DNA of 64,000 nt from Streptomyces sioyaensis. GTDB lineage: Bacteria; Actinomycetota; Actinomycetes; Streptomycetales; Streptomycetaceae. The stretch covers positions 47,274-111,273 of the forward strand of contig NZ_SDIF01000013.1 in assembly GCF_004122735.1 (NCBI RefSeq), read 5' to 3'. The notes under the pieces were generated by a model. It made no database searches and was not told where the DNA came from. It saw only the letters and a program-made list of their open reading frames with translations. The stretch's first letter is position 1; each line of letters starts with the position of its first letter. Below are positions 32,781-42,170 of the stretch, one piece after another. The position numbers were made by a program, and so were the translations under genes.

Positions 32781-34880
32781 GTGGCGTTGTCAGGGCAGGG
32801 GCGGCATGCGTTGCGCCGCCCCCCACGCTGGCACTGGTTACTGCTGCTGCTGATCCTCCCCATCGTCGCCGCTTCGCTGCTGTTCGAGGGCTGGACGACC
32901 CATGAGGTCGACGGAGCCCGGCACAGACGAGCCTGCACCAGCCCCATACCGAAGTCCGCGGACAACGGGGACCCCGTGCTGCGGATCACCGGCAAAGGAG
33001 CCGAGACCGCGCAAATGCCGTTCCGTACCGCCGCGCTCACCTTCGACGGCGGGCCCGACCCGGTATGGACACCGCGCCTGCTCGACCTGCTGCGGGCACG
33101 GCACGCACGGGCGACCTTCTTCCTCTACGGCAATCAGGCGGCCCGCCATCCGGACCTGGTGCGACGGATCCGCGACGAGGGCCATGAGATCGGCTCGTAC
33201 ACCTATACCGGCGGCGACTTGGGCAGCGCCTCGCACCTGCGCGCGCACTGGGAACTCGCCCTCACCCAGACCGCCCTGGCGGGAGCCGCGGACGTCAACA
33301 CCCGGCTGCTGCGCCTGCCGCACACCACCACCGCCGACACCCTGTGCGGCGCCGAATGGCCGGCCGCACGGCGCGCCACCGACCAGGGGTACGTCGTGGT
33401 CGCCGCCACTGCCCGGTCGCGTAAGCCCCCGCTGGGGGTGGTACGCCAGTACAGCCACACCGCCCTGGGATACCAGGAGGCGAAGCAGCTGCTCGCCGAC
33501 CCGAACGTGGGAGAGTTCACCACCGTCACGGGCGGACTCGGACGGCCCTCGCTGACCTCGACGGCTTCCTTCGCGGAACGGGCGCAGGGGAAGGCACTGA
33601 TGTGGACGCAGTCTGTCGGGCACACCTTCGCCCGCTCCATGACCTGGGCGCTGGGCATCGCGGGCGGACTGGGCATGCTCCGGCTGGTGTTGCTCGCCCT
33701 CCTCGCCCGGGTGCATGTGCGGCGCCGGCGCCGGCACCGCTCCGGCGCGCCCTGGCTGCGCGAGGTGAACGACCCGGTGACGGTCCTGGTGCCCGCCTTC
33801 AACGAAGAGGCGGGCATCGAGGCCACGGTGCGTTCCCTGCTCGCCTCCACCCACCGCGACCTGCAGATCATCGTCATCGACGACGGGTCGACGGACCGGA
33901 CCGTGGAGATCGCCCGCGGCATCACCGATCCGCGGGTGAGCGTGGTGGAACAGCCCAACTCCGGTAAGCCCGGGGCGCTCAGCACGGGCCTGCGCTACGC
34001 GCGTTGCGAGATCATCGTGATGATCGACGCGGACACGGTCTTCGAGCCGGAGGCCCTGCACCGCCTCATCCAGCCGCTCGCCGACCCGACGATCGGCGCG
34101 GTCAGCGGAAACACCAAGGTGGGCAACAGGCGGCGGCTGCTGGGCAGATGGCAGCATCTGGAGTACGTCCTCGGGTTCAACCTGGACCGGCGCATGTTCG
34201 AGGTGCTGGAGTGCATGCCCACGGTTCCCGGCGCGATCGGTGCCTTCCGCCGGGACGCGTTGCTGGCCATCGGCGGTATCAGTGACGACACCCTCGCCGA
34301 GGACACCGACCTCACGATGGCGCTGTGGCGGATGGGCCGACGGGTGGTCTACGAGGAGACGGCCATCGCCTGGACCGAAGTGCCCAGCAGCCTGGACCAG
34401 TTGTGGCGGCAGCGCTATCGCTGGTGCTACGGCACCCTGCAATCCATGTGGAAGCACCGCCACGCCGTGGTGGAGGTCGGCCCGGCCGGACGCTTCGGCC
34501 GCCGAGGGCTCGCCTATCTCGCCCTGTTCCAGATCGTGTTACCGCTCTTCGCGCCGGTCGTCGATGTCTTCGCCCTGTACGGCCTGTGCTTCGGCGACAC
34601 CGGGCAGGCGGTCGGGGTCTGGCTCGGCTTCCTCGTCATCCAGCTGATCACCGCCGCCTACGCACTGCGGCTGGACCACGAACCGCTCCGGTCGCTGTGG
34701 GCCCTGCCGCTCCAGCTGTTCTTCTACCGGCAGTTGCTGTATCTCGTCGTCATCCAGTCCGTGGTCACCGCCCTGCTCGGCACCCGGCTGAAGTGGCACC
34801 GCATGCAGCGCTCCGGCACCGCCAACCAGCACTTGCTCAAGGAGCCCGTCCCACAGCCGAGCAGTCTGTCGTCGAAGTGA
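32781..34880 (+). CDS. MatB-like membrane polysaccharide synthase with degenerate deacetylase domain
   Basis: 699 residues from the GTG at 32781 (AAGGG upstream). TM1 is at about 18-36. A NodB-like domain (about 80-260) follows, but its metal site is lost: TFDGGP puts Gly at 90 in place of the second Asp, and the HTxTH motif reads YTYTG with Tyr140 and Gly144. A second TM lies near 280-305. The GT2 synthase domain has Asp367-Asp368 (IDDGS), DAD, EDTD and Q544-R-Y-R-W548, all intact. C-terminal membrane helices form the export channel. It probably makes a beta-linked GlcNAc-type glycan as in MatB-mediated mycelial aggregation, here without self-deacetylation. Confidence 0.85.
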   Translation: MALSGQGRHALRRPPRWHWLLLLLILPIVAASLLFEGWTTHEVDGARHRRACTSPIPKSADNGDPVLRITGKGAETAQMPFRTAALTFDGGPDPVWTPRLLDLLRARHARATFFLYGNQAARHPDLVRRIRDEGHEIGSYTYTGGDLGSASHLRAHWELALTQTALAGAADVNTRLLRLPHTTTADTLCGAEWPAARRATDQGYVVVAATARSRKPPLGVVRQYSHTALGYQEAKQLLADPNVGEFTTVTGGLGRPSLTSTASFAERAQGKALMWTQSVGHTFARSMTWALGIAGGLGMLRLVLLALLARVHVRRRRRHRSGAPWLREVNDPVTVLVPAFNEEAGIEATVRSLLASTHRDLQIIVIDDGSTDRTVEIARGITDPRVSVVEQPNSGKPGALSTGLRYARCEIIVMIDADTVFEPEALHRLIQPLADPTIGAVSGNTKVGNRRRLLGRWQHLEYVLGFNLDRRMFEVLECMPTVPGAIGAFRRDALLAIGGISDDTLAEDTDLTMALWRMGRRVVYEETAIAWTEVPSSLDQLWRQRYRWCYGTLQSMWKHRHAVVEVGPAGRFGRRGLAYLALFQIVLPLFAPVVDVFALYGLCFGDTGQAVGVWLGFLVIQLITAAYALRLDHEPLRSLWALPLQLFFYRQLLYLVVIQSVVTALLGTRLKWHRMQRSGTANQHLLKEPVPQPSSLSSK

Positions 34881-34897
34881 CCGAGGAGAGTGCACAC

Positions 34898-36313
34898 ATG
34901 AGCAACTCGCGGGGCCCTTGGGCCGACAGCGATGTGTTCGGAGCGGGCCCGTACGCTCCGGACGGACACCCGTCGCACGGTGCGGGCGCCCGTCCGTACG
35001 TGACGCGGGACGCAGAACTGGACGACGTGTGGGAAGCGGGCGGATCCTGGCGCGGCCGGCGCATCGTGGCGGGGGAGGTGGTGGACGCGGCCGAACCCCT
35101 GTGGCACGAGGACCCGCCCCCGCCCCCGCACCCGCACCCGGCTGAGCCCTTTGCGGACGGGTACGCCGCCCCGCCGGGCCCGCCCTCGTCGTGGCAGGAC
35201 GACGGCCGCGCGGACGGCGGAGACGGCCGTACGGAGCGAGCGGACGGCCCTCCGGACCGAGGAGGAGACGGCCGTACGGATCAGGAGAGGGCCGGTGCCG
35301 GGCCGCGGTCGCATCGTTCCCGGCGCAGGAGGCCGGTGCGGCGGCTCGTCATCGGTGTGCTCGTGGTGCTGCTGGGCGTCCCGGCCGGCACCCTCGCCTG
35401 GGCCGACACCAAGCTCAACACCGAGGTCGACCTCGGTACACCCGGCCAGGGGCCGCGGGCCGGCAAGGGCACCAACTACCTCATCGTGGGCTCCGACAGC
35501 CGCGAGGGCCTCTCCGACGAGGAGAAGCGGGATCTGCACACCGGATCGGCCGGCGGCCGGCGCACCGACTCGATGATTCTGCTGCACACCGGCGCGGGCG
35601 GCACCACCATGGTGAGCCTGCCACGTGACTCCTGGCTGACCGTGCCGGGCCACACCAGCCCCATGACCGGCAAGCACTACGGCCCGGTCAAGAACAAGCT
35701 GAACGCGGCGTTCGCCGTCGGGGGTCCGAAGATGCTCGTCCGCACCATCGAGCGCAACACCGGCGTGACGGTCCACCACTACGTGGAAGTCGGCTTCGCG
35801 GGCTTCGTGAACCTCGTCAACGCGGTCGGCGGCGTCCCGATGTGCCTGGACCGGGACTTGAAGGACAAGAAGTCCGGGGCCAACTTCACCAAGGGCTGTC
35901 ACACCCTCGACGGCAAGGCGGCGCTGGCCTTCGTCCGCCAGCGCCACCAGGAGGCCCAGGGCGACCTGGGACGCAGCCAGAACCAGCGGAAGTTCCTGTC
36001 CGCGCTCGCCCACCGGGCGGGGAAGCCGGGCACCGTGCTCAACCCGTTCTCGCTCTACGGCGCGCTGAACGCCGGGCTGGACACGCTCATCGTCGACCGG
36101 GACACCGGCCTGCTGGACCTCGCGAAGATGTTCCGGGCGGTCCAGGGCGTCACGGGCGGGCACGGCAAGCAGATCGAGGTTCCGGTGTCCAGCCTGGGCT
36201 TCCGCACCCGCAAGGGCAGCGCCGTGCTCTGGGACCGGGCACAGGCGCACAAGCTCTTCAGCGAGCTGAACGACGACCGGCCGGTCGACGTCAAGGGCGG
36301 CAAGACGCGGTGA
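34898..36313 (+). CDS. LytR-CpsA-Psr (LCP) family cell-wall glycopolymer ligase
   Basis: 471 residues from the ATG at 34898, 17 bases after the synthase stop, so cotranscribed. A long disordered cytoplasmic region (about 1-145, rich in Pro, Gly, Asp, with DGRADGGDGRTERADG-type repeats) precedes one TM helix (about 148-168). The extracellular LCP domain then shows YLIVGSDSRE, RRTDSMILLH, the Arg/Asp pair in SLPRDSW, and ALAFVRQRH near the end, which bind the polyprenyl pyrophosphate. LCP enzymes attach glycopolymers to peptidoglycan. Its place after the synthase suggests it anchors that glycan. Confidence 0.92.
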   Translation: MSNSRGPWADSDVFGAGPYAPDGHPSHGAGARPYVTRDAELDDVWEAGGSWRGRRIVAGEVVDAAEPLWHEDPPPPPHPHPAEPFADGYAAPPGPPSSWQDDGRADGGDGRTERADGPPDRGGDGRTDQERAGAGPRSHRSRRRRPVRRLVIGVLVVLLGVPAGTLAWADTKLNTEVDLGTPGQGPRAGKGTNYLIVGSDSREGLSDEEKRDLHTGSAGGRRTDSMILLHTGAGGTTMVSLPRDSWLTVPGHTSPMTGKHYGPVKNKLNAAFAVGGPKMLVRTIERNTGVTVHHYVEVGFAGFVNLVNAVGGVPMCLDRDLKDKKSGANFTKGCHTLDGKAALAFVRQRHQEAQGDLGRSQNQRKFLSALAHRAGKPGTVLNPFSLYGALNAGLDTLIVDRDTGLLDLAKMFRAVQGVTGGHGKQIEVPVSSLGFRTRKGSAVLWDRAQAHKLFSELNDDRPVDVKGGKTR

Positions 36314-36360
36314 GAGGAGGAGCGGGCCGGGCGGCCTCGCGTACGTCCCCGGACGACGCG

Positions 36361-36433
36361 CGGCCGTCCGCCACCGCTCGGCGCGGCTGCTTGTCACCGC
36401 TGGGGACGGCCGTCCGCCACCGCTCGGCGCGGC
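36361..36433. repeat. 27-base perfect direct repeat between convergent genes
   Basis: The 27-base unit starting CGGCCGTCCGCCACCGC occurs at 36361-36387 and 36407-36433 (period 46). A diverged partial copy follows up to the stop of the leftward phosphatase gene. Confidence 0.9.
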
Positions 36434-36446
36434 CGCCCGCGACCGC

Positions 36447-39206
36447 TCAGTGCAAGGTCTGTTCGGCCCAGATGATCTTGCCTTCGGGCGTGTACCGGGT
36501 GCCCCATCGCTGAGCCATCTGGGCGACGAGGAAGAGCCCGCGGCCGCCCTCGTCCTCCTCGGCCGCATAGCGCAGATGCGGGGAGGTGCTGCTGGTGTCG
36601 GAGACCTCGCAGATCAGGGTGCGGTCGTGGAGCAGTCGCACATGGAGCGGACCGGTGGCGTAGAGGATGGCATTGGTGATGAGCTCGCTGAGAATGAGCT
36701 CGGTGGCGAACGCCATCTCGTCCAGGTCCCACCGCGCCAGCTGTCGGGTGACGTTCGCGCGTGCCTCGGCCACCGCCGCGGGGTCGGACGGCACCTCCCA
36801 CTCCGCGATGCGCTCGGGGTCCAGCAGATGGGTGCGCGCCGCGAGCAGCGCGATGTCATCGCGCTGCCGGGCCGGGGGGAGCGCGCTCAGGACGGTTTCG
36901 CAGATCTCGTCCGGGCTCCGGCCGGGCTGCGCCAGCGTCGTGGCGAGGTTCTGCATGCCGGTGTCGATGTCGTGGTTGCGGCCCTCGACCAGGCCGTCGG
37001 TGTAGAGGACGAGGCTGCTGCCCTCGGGCAGATGCAGATCCAGGGCCTCGAAGGGGAGGCTGCCGACGCCGAGCGGCGGCCCCGCGGGGAGATCCGGGTA
37101 CTCCACGGTGCCGTCGGGGTGGACGAGCGCCGGCGGGAGGTGGCCGGCCCGGGCCATCGTGCAGCGCCCGGAGGACGGGTCGTAGATCGCGTACAGACAG
37201 GTGGCGCCCGCGACCGTGGCCTCGTCGTCCGCCGCGGTCACCTCGTGGTCGATGCGGTGGACCAACTCGTCCAGGTGGCTGAGCAGCTCGTCGGGCGGCA
37301 GGTCGAGGCTGGAGAAATTCTGCACGGCGGTCCGCAGCCGGCCCATGGTGGCGGCGGCATGGAGGCCGTGACCGACCACATCGCCGACGACCAGGGCGAC
37401 CCGGGCGCCCGGCAGCGGGATGACATCGAACCAGTCGCCGCCCACCCCGGTCTGCGCGGGCAGATAGCGGTGGGCGAGGTCGAGGGCGTCCTGCTCGGGC
37501 AGGCCGCGGGGGAGCAGGCTCTCCTGCAGGGTGACGGCCATGGCGTGCTCGCGGGTGAATCGGCGCGCGTTGTCGATGGACACGGCGGCCCGGGCCGCCA
37601 TCTCGTCGGCCAGGGTCAGGTCACCCTCCTCGAAGGGGGTGTTGTCGCGGGAACGCCAGAAGTTGGCGACCCCCATGAGCACACCGCGGGCCCGCAGCGG
37701 AACCGTGATGAGGGACCGGATCCCGTGCTCCAGAGCCAGCCGGAAGCGCTCCGGTTCCTGGGCGCGCCACTCCTCGGCGTCCCGCAGATCGGGGACGAGC
37801 ACGGACCGTCCGGTGATGAACCCGGTGGCCATCGGATTGGGCACGGTGTACCGGTGGAGCTCGTTCACCCGGTAGAGGGGATGGTCCTCAGGGAGACCGG
37901 ACAGCGCCACCCTGCGCAGCTCCGGGGCCTCGCTGTACGCGCCCGCCGGCGGCTCCTCACCGGCCAGGACGGGCTCGGCGAGGTCGACCGTGGCGTAGTC
38001 GGCGAACCGGTCGACCGCGACCTGGGCCAGTTCCCCGGCGGTCTGCCGCACATCGAGCGTGGTGCCGATGGCGACGGTCGCCTCGTACAGCAGCCGCAGC
38101 CGGCCCTGGGCGGCCTCCGCCTTTCCCGCGAGGGCGAGCAGCTCGGTGGAGTCCCGCAGGGTGGCCACCGTGCCGGACGGTCCCCCGCGGGGATCCGTGA
38201 GCCGGATGTTCACCGCCAGCAGGAGGTCTCCGACCTGGAGCACCTCGTCGGTGACCACGCGCCCGGAGACCAGAAGTTCGGCCGTGCGGGGGTCGAGCCC
38301 GAGGTTGCTGACGCGGTGCCCTTCCACGTCGGAGGGCAGGCCGAGCAGCCGGCGCGCCTCGTCGTTCGCCAGCAGCACGCGCCCGTCCGCGTCGACGATG
38401 AGCACGCCCTCGCGCACCGCGTGCAACACCGCGTCGTGGTGCTCGTACATCCGGGTCATCTCCACGGGGCCGAGCCCGTGGGTCTGGCGCCGCAGGCGGC
38501 GGGTCACCAGCGCCGTGCCGGCCGTGGTCAGCGCGAGGGCGGCGGCTCCGGCGCCGAGTACGACCGGCAGTTGATGGTCCACCGCGCTGCTCACCCGGCT
38601 GACCCGCATCCCGGCCGACACCAGGCCCACCACCGTGCCCCGGGCGTCCTGCACGGGGACGACCGCCTGCACTTCGTGGCCGAGCGGGCCGACGACGCTC
38701 TCGATGGTGACGTGGCCGGCGAGCGAAGGTCCGATGGTGCCGACGAAGTGCTTGCCGATCTGCTCCGGCCTGGGATGCGTATAGCGGATCCCGGCGCGGT
38801 TCATGACGACGATGAAGTCGACGCCGGCCCGCTTGCGGGCCGCCTCGGTCAGCGGCTGGAGCACCGCGGACGGGTCGGGGCTGCGCAGCGCGGCCACCAG
38901 TCCCGGGCTGTGGGCGAAGGCCTCCGCCGCGGCGACCGAACGGTCCCGTGCCCCCTGGAACCTGTCGCTGCGGGACTGGAGCAGCAACGCGGTCACCGAC
39001 GCCACGATGAGCAGCAGCACGATGAGGACCTGGAGGAGGAACATCTGACCGGCGACGCTGCGGGTACTCGCCAGCGCGCGCAGGCGTCCCCCCGGTGCCG
39101 TCGGCGAGCCGTCACGCCGCTCACGCCGGCCCTCGTCGTCCGGGTGCCGACCGGTGAACCTGCGCTCCGAGGTGAGCCACGGGAAGCGGCCGGAGATTCG
39201 GGCCAT
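36447..39206 (-). CDS. transmembrane sensor SpoIIE phosphatase with HATPase domain
   Basis: 919 residues. Order: cytoplasmic N-terminus, TM about 53-75, extracellular CitA/DcuS-like cache sensor (about 80-195, RYTHPRPEQIGKHFVG and VVPVQDARGTVVGLVSAGM), TM about 198-218, PAS (about 235-345, EGVLIVDADGRVLLANDEA), GAF (about 370-545), PP2C (GGDWFD, VGDVVGHG, DDIALLAAR) and a C-terminal RsbW-like HATPase (ELITNA, DEGGRGLFLV). The same chain can therefore both phosphorylate and dephosphorylate a STAS antagonist. The cache domain suggests an external organic acid. It is convergent with the LCP gene. Confidence 0.92.
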   Translation of the reverse strand: MARISGRFPWLTSERRFTGRHPDDEGRRERRDGSPTAPGGRLRALASTRSVAGQMFLLQVLIVLLLIVASVTALLLQSRSDRFQGARDRSVAAAEAFAHSPGLVAALRSPDPSAVLQPLTEAARKRAGVDFIVVMNRAGIRYTHPRPEQIGKHFVGTIGPSLAGHVTIESVVGPLGHEVQAVVPVQDARGTVVGLVSAGMRVSRVSSAVDHQLPVVLGAGAAALALTTAGTALVTRRLRRQTHGLGPVEMTRMYEHHDAVLHAVREGVLIVDADGRVLLANDEARRLLGLPSDVEGHRVSNLGLDPRTAELLVSGRVVTDEVLQVGDLLLAVNIRLTDPRGGPSGTVATLRDSTELLALAGKAEAAQGRLRLLYEATVAIGTTLDVRQTAGELAQVAVDRFADYATVDLAEPVLAGEEPPAGAYSEAPELRRVALSGLPEDHPLYRVNELHRYTVPNPMATGFITGRSVLVPDLRDAEEWRAQEPERFRLALEHGIRSLITVPLRARGVLMGVANFWRSRDNTPFEEGDLTLADEMAARAAVSIDNARRFTREHAMAVTLQESLLPRGLPEQDALDLAHRYLPAQTGVGGDWFDVIPLPGARVALVVGDVVGHGLHAAATMGRLRTAVQNFSSLDLPPDELLSHLDELVHRIDHEVTAADDEATVAGATCLYAIYDPSSGRCTMARAGHLPPALVHPDGTVEYPDLPAGPPLGVGSLPFEALDLHLPEGSSLVLYTDGLVEGRNHDIDTGMQNLATTLAQPGRSPDEICETVLSALPPARQRDDIALLAARTHLLDPERIAEWEVPSDPAAVAEARANVTRQLARWDLDEMAFATELILSELITNAILYATGPLHVRLLHDRTLICEVSDTSSTSPHLRYAAEEDEGGRGLFLVAQMAQRWGTRYTPEGKIIWAEQTLH

Positions 39207-40314
39207 GCTTCATATGTACCTTGCGTACTCCTGCACCTGACAACACCACGCCGGGATATCGCATGGCTGTGCGACGCCCATTTCCGTCGCCATGGCTCCC
39301 TCTGCCGGCCGCGAGGACGGTGCCGCGGCGCCCCGTGCCCGGATATCGAACAGCAGTCCACGCAATGCGTAACGAGGCCGGGGCCCGGCCGAGTTGATCC
39401 GCCCCTGCGGCCCGTGGTGCATACGTCCGCCAAGTGACGTACGCAGTCGGCCAGTTGTGCCCCTTGCAGTATTCATGGGCGCCTGGTCGCTCGGCAGTGC
39501 GCCGGGCGGGTGTCGCCGGCGGCGCGGAACTCCCTAACTCTCCGGCGGATGTTGAGGGCGAGTCGTTTGTGCGAGGAGCGACTTGAGGAAGGTTTGAGGT
39601 ACGTCTTGATGGTCTCTACAACGTTTATCTGCCCGCACGGGAAGGGCATGTCGACTTCTTCGACCGGAACTCCGAAAGCTTCTTTGGGATCCAGGGAGCC
39701 GACGCGTGCAGAAAATTCCAGATCCGGTCGGGGGTGGTCGCCGCGGGCGTTGTCCGGTCGAAGTCGCCGCGTCTTCGGTGCCCTTCCCCTATTGCATTCC
39801 TCATCCACCTATTTGCCTGGAGGGGGGACGCGGCGGCCATGGGGGAGTGGTGACCCGGAGGGTGGGAGCCCGGTGCCCGGGCGGGCCGACCACTTGCCTG
39901 ACCACCTGGTATGCCGGGGTGGGGAGCGCCCTTGATCGTCCGGTCCACGCGCTGACGCCGGGTGAGGGGCGGGGTGCGGCGAAGATCCCCTGGGGAATTT
40001 CCGGCCGCGCGAGCTGGGCTTTCTCCGGTCACGGCAATGCCGCGCCGAGAAACCTCAAGAGTTCCTCAAATGGACTCGGCGCCGACAGTCGGATGGGTGA
40101 CCGGATTGTTGCTGAGTGCTACGCCGGCCGCCCGTAGAACCCTTCCCTGCCTATCTTCCGTCGAATGTCCACAGTGTCGAGTCGAGGGTTAGGTAATGAC
40201 TTCCTAAAGGAAGGTCATGGAATATAACTATTCAGCCAATGGCTCTTTGCAGGGCTCTGAATGCTCCCTAATCTGAGGCAAATTTTGAGCCAGTCCTGTC
40301 TTGAAAGGCCTCTT
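39207..40314. other. 1.1 kb intergenic region upstream of an APC permease
   Basis: No gene can be supported. It is AT-richer than the flanks, and a leftward 111-codon frame (39473-39808) has protein-like patches but no family or start site. A bulged inverted repeat at 40196-40218 (ATGACTTCC...GGAAGGTCAT) lies about 100 bases before the permease. Confidence 0.5.
40196..40218. promoter_or_regulatory. bulged inverted repeat upstream of the APC permease
   Basis: ATGACTTCC and GGAAGGTCAT pair with one bulged base around a TAAA loop, in an AT-rich leader about 97 bases before the start codon. Confidence 0.3.
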
Positions 40315-41952
40315 ATGGCAAGCGTTGACGAGATCGCTCCGGTCAGGCCACGTGAGTCCGGCACCCTCCGCAGGGATGTGGGACTCATCGGTCTGATGTG
40401 GGCCTCCGTCGGATCCATCATCGGATCCGGTTGGCTGTACGGAGCGCAAAAGGCCGTAGTGGTGGCGGGTCCGGCGGCGCTGATCTCCTGGTGTATCGGC
40501 GCGGTCGCGATCGTCCTGCTGGCACTGGTGCACGCCGAGCTCGGCGGCCTCTTCCCGGTGGCCGGCGGCACGGCGCGCTACCCGCACTACGCCTTCGGCG
40601 GTCTGGCCGGAATGTCGTTCGGCTGGTTCTCCTGGCTCCAGGCGGCGACGGTGGCTCCGATCGAGGTCGAGGCCATGATCGGTTACGCCGGTCACTGGTC
40701 CTGGGCCCAGGGCTTCCTGCACTCGAACGGGACTCTCACCACGAGCGGCTTCATCGTCGCCGTCTTCCTGATGGCGGTCTTCGTCGCGGTGAACTTCCTC
40801 GGTGTGAAGGTGCTGGCGCACACCAACAGTGCGGCCACGTGGTGGAAGATCGCCGTTCCCCTCGGGGCGATCTTCGTGATCGCGGCCACCAACTTCCACC
40901 CGCACAACTTCACGTCGCACGGCTTCGCGCCGTTCGGCGCCAAGGGCGTGCTCAGCGCCATCAGCACCAGCGGCATCATCTTCGCGCTGCTCGGCTTCGA
41001 GCAGGCCATCCAGCTCGCGGGCGAGAGCCGCAACCCCAAGCGTGACCTGCCGCGCGCCACGATCGGGTCGGTCCTGATCGGCGCGGTCATCTACGTCGCG
41101 CTCCAGGTGGTCTACATCGGTGCACTGCCGGTGGCCTCCTTCGTGCACGGCTGGGCCAAGCTCGACTACGCCGGCATCAGCGGCCCGTGGGCCGGTCTGG
41201 CCACCGTCATCGGTCTGGGCTGGCTGGGTTGGGTCCTGTACGCGGACGCGATCATCTCCCCCGGTGGCACCGGCCTGATCTACGCCACCTCGACCTCGCG
41301 CATCTCCTACGGCCTGAGCAAGAACGGCTATGCGCCCAGGCTCTTCGAGAAGACCGACGGCCGCGGCGTGCCGTGGTTCGGCCTGATCATCTCGTTCGTG
41401 ACCGGCGTGATCTGCTTCCTGCCCTTCCCCAGCTGGCAGGAGCTGGTCTCCTTCATCACCTCGGCGAGCGTGCTGATGTACGCCGGTGCCCCGCTGGCCT
41501 TCGGGGTGTTCCGTGACCGGCTGCCGAACCACGAGCGTCCGTACCGGCTGCCCGGCGGCAATGTGATCTCGCCGCTGGCCTTCGTCGTCGCGAGCCTGAT
41601 CATCTACTGGGCCGGCTGGGACACCCTCCAGCGGCTCGGCTGGGCGATCATCATCGGGTATGTGCTGCTCGGCAGCTACGCCTGGTACGCGACGAAGAAG
41701 CAGCTGCCGAACGCCCCGCGCCTGGACTGGAAGGCCGCGCAGTGGCTTCCGGTGTACCTGATCGGCATGGGCCTGATCTCCTGGCAGGGTGGCTTCGGTG
41801 GCCAGAGCCACCTCCCGATGTGGTGGGACATGGTGCTCGTCACGGCGTTCGCCGTGGGGATCTACTTCTGGGCCCGGAGCACCGCGGTGTCGGGTGAGAC
41901 GATCGAGCAGAACATCGAGGAGGTCGCCGTCGTCGACGAGGGCGGTCACTGA
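40315..41952 (+). CDS. APC-superfamily amino acid permease
   Basis: 545 residues from the ATG at 40315 (AAAGG upstream); an earlier in-frame ATG at 40261 lacks a site. The N-terminal TM1 motif GSIIGSGWLYGA is the substrate-binding unwound helix of APC transporters. Twelve or more membrane helices follow, with RISYGLSKNGYAPRLFEKT in the conserved TM8-9 loop. The C-terminal tail is acidic. It probably imports an amino acid or related amine by proton symport; specificity unknown. It is monocistronic and ends at a very strong terminator. Confidence 0.88.
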   Translation: MASVDEIAPVRPRESGTLRRDVGLIGLMWASVGSIIGSGWLYGAQKAVVVAGPAALISWCIGAVAIVLLALVHAELGGLFPVAGGTARYPHYAFGGLAGMSFGWFSWLQAATVAPIEVEAMIGYAGHWSWAQGFLHSNGTLTTSGFIVAVFLMAVFVAVNFLGVKVLAHTNSAATWWKIAVPLGAIFVIAATNFHPHNFTSHGFAPFGAKGVLSAISTSGIIFALLGFEQAIQLAGESRNPKRDLPRATIGSVLIGAVIYVALQVVYIGALPVASFVHGWAKLDYAGISGPWAGLATVIGLGWLGWVLYADAIISPGGTGLIYATSTSRISYGLSKNGYAPRLFEKTDGRGVPWFGLIISFVTGVICFLPFPSWQELVSFITSASVLMYAGAPLAFGVFRDRLPNHERPYRLPGGNVISPLAFVVASLIIYWAGWDTLQRLGWAIIIGYVLLGSYAWYATKKQLPNAPRLDWKAAQWLPVYLIGMGLISWQGGFGGQSHLPMWWDMVLVTAFAVGIYFWARSTAVSGETIEQNIEEVAVVDEGGH

Positions 41953-41982
41953 TCCCGCTGCGTGATCTGAACTGACGCGCAC

Positions 41983-42030
41983 ACAAGCCGATGGGTTCGG
42001 CCGGGCAACCGGCCGGACCCATCGGCTTGT
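41983..42030 (+). terminator. 22-base-pair hairpin with GNRA tetraloop
   Basis: Stem 41983-42004 with 42009-42030 (core ACAAGCCGATGGGT, one G-U pair) closed by GCAA. It extends a further five pairs past one mismatch. One of the strongest terminators in the window, after the APC permease. Confidence 0.9.
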
Positions 42031-42113
42031 GCGCGCCCGCCTGTGGGCAGCGGGCATGGCGGCTGGTGCAGTGGTCGGCCGCCGCCGCACGGCGAGGCTC
42101 GGCAAGCCGGGGT

Positions 42114-42130
42114 CGTTACTTACTGTAACG
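42114..42130. promoter_or_regulatory. candidate BldD-type box before pit
   Basis: CGTTAC-TTACT-GTAACG fits the known BldD pattern GTNAC-(N)m-GTNAC with m = 5 and is also a perfect 6-base inverted repeat, 40 bases before the pit start. Confidence 0.35.
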
Positions 42131-42170
42131 TCACGCGTCCGGAATGTGCGTTTCTGGACTGGAGGTCTCG

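Noticed and set aside
39473..39808. 111-codon leftward ORF in the gap before the APC permease
   Set aside because: Some protein-like stretches, but no ribosome-binding site, family or codon bias, and competing frames exist on the other strand.
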